Shown here piece by piece: positions 5,324-5,363 of a DNA stretch of 5,363 bases (position 1 is its first letter; each line of letters begins with the position of its first letter). The position numbers and the translations under genes are program-made. Where the stretch lies: NCBI GenBank assembly GCA_002315745.1, contig DCID01000019.1:24272-29634 (forward strand). The letters are read 5' to 3'. The notes beneath the pieces are model-generated. The model was not told the DNA's origin. It saw only the letters and a list, made by a program, of their open reading frames with translations, and did no database searches. The DNA comes from Bacteroidales bacterium UBA1735. GTDB lineage: Bacteria; Bacteroidota; Bacteroidia; Bacteroidales; Paludibacteraceae.

Positions 5324-5339
5324 CAGCCGTTTTGAGAAA

Positions 5340-5363
5340 GTCTCCCTAGCTCAGTTGGTAGAG
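5340..5363 (+). tRNA. 5' end of a tRNA gene (partial, anticodon outside the window)
   Basis: GTCTCCC (5340-5346) would be the 5' acceptor strand, followed by TA at positions 8-9, the D-stem GCTC (5349-5352), the D-loop AGTTGGTA and the start of the closing stem GAG. The layout is that of a standard tRNA whose remaining part, including the anticodon, lies beyond the window. The amino acid cannot be read here; tRNA-Lys is only a guess from memory of similar acceptor stems. Confidence 0.88.

Noticed and set aside
1..5363. CRISPR array, insertion sequence or integration site
   Set aside because: No regularly spaced direct repeats, terminal inverted repeats around a transposase, or integrase-like protein are present; the tRNA gene at the end could serve as an attachment site but its 3' half is outside the window.

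Overview
The window looks like an ordinary chromosomal stretch of a Bacteroidota (Bacteroidales-type) bacterium. The signs are three promoter-like elements of the phylum's TTTG / TAnnTTTG kind, A/T-rich leaders without Shine-Dalgarno sequences, and protein relatives typical of gut and oral Bacteroidales. I see no insertion sequence, integrase, phage gene or CRISPR array.

Layout. On the plus strand (1-1465) are the last 64 codons of a sodium-pumping decarboxylase beta subunit (oadB/mmdB type), overlapping by ATGA a tRNA methylthiotransferase gene (mtaB). On the minus strand (3829 down to 1447) is a self-contained two-gene unit: a RelA/SpoT-family protein with synthetase, TGS, helical and zinc-finger parts but neither the N-terminal HD hydrolase nor the C-terminal ACT domain, then 37 bp later an HprK/PEPCK-like P-loop kinase. 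From a divergent promoter region at 3851-3898 the plus strand resumes with a membrane-anchored pilin-like protein of unknown function, which overlaps rsmD (16S rRNA G966 methyltransferase) by one base (TAATG). A typical promoter at 5292-5323 then leads into the 5' end of a tRNA gene cut by the window edge.

Three points stand out. (1) mtaB carries terminator-like hairpins of its neighbours inside its own coding sequence: a perfect 14-bp inverted repeat plus T-tract 33 bp after the oadB stop, and near its 3' end a hairpin that is fully paired and followed by a T-tract only in minus-strand RNA, just after the kinase stop codon. (2) The alarmone synthetase lacks both its hydrolase and its ACT domain, yet has a promoter directly in front of the shortened reading frame, so it looks like a settled short gene, co-transcribed with a kinase of unknown target. 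(3) MtaB has an insertion of about 19 residues in its radical-SAM domain. The RNA-modification genes (mtaB, rsmD), the ppGpp synthetase and the tRNA gene give the region a translation and stress-response flavour, but no shared pathway is shown by the sequence.
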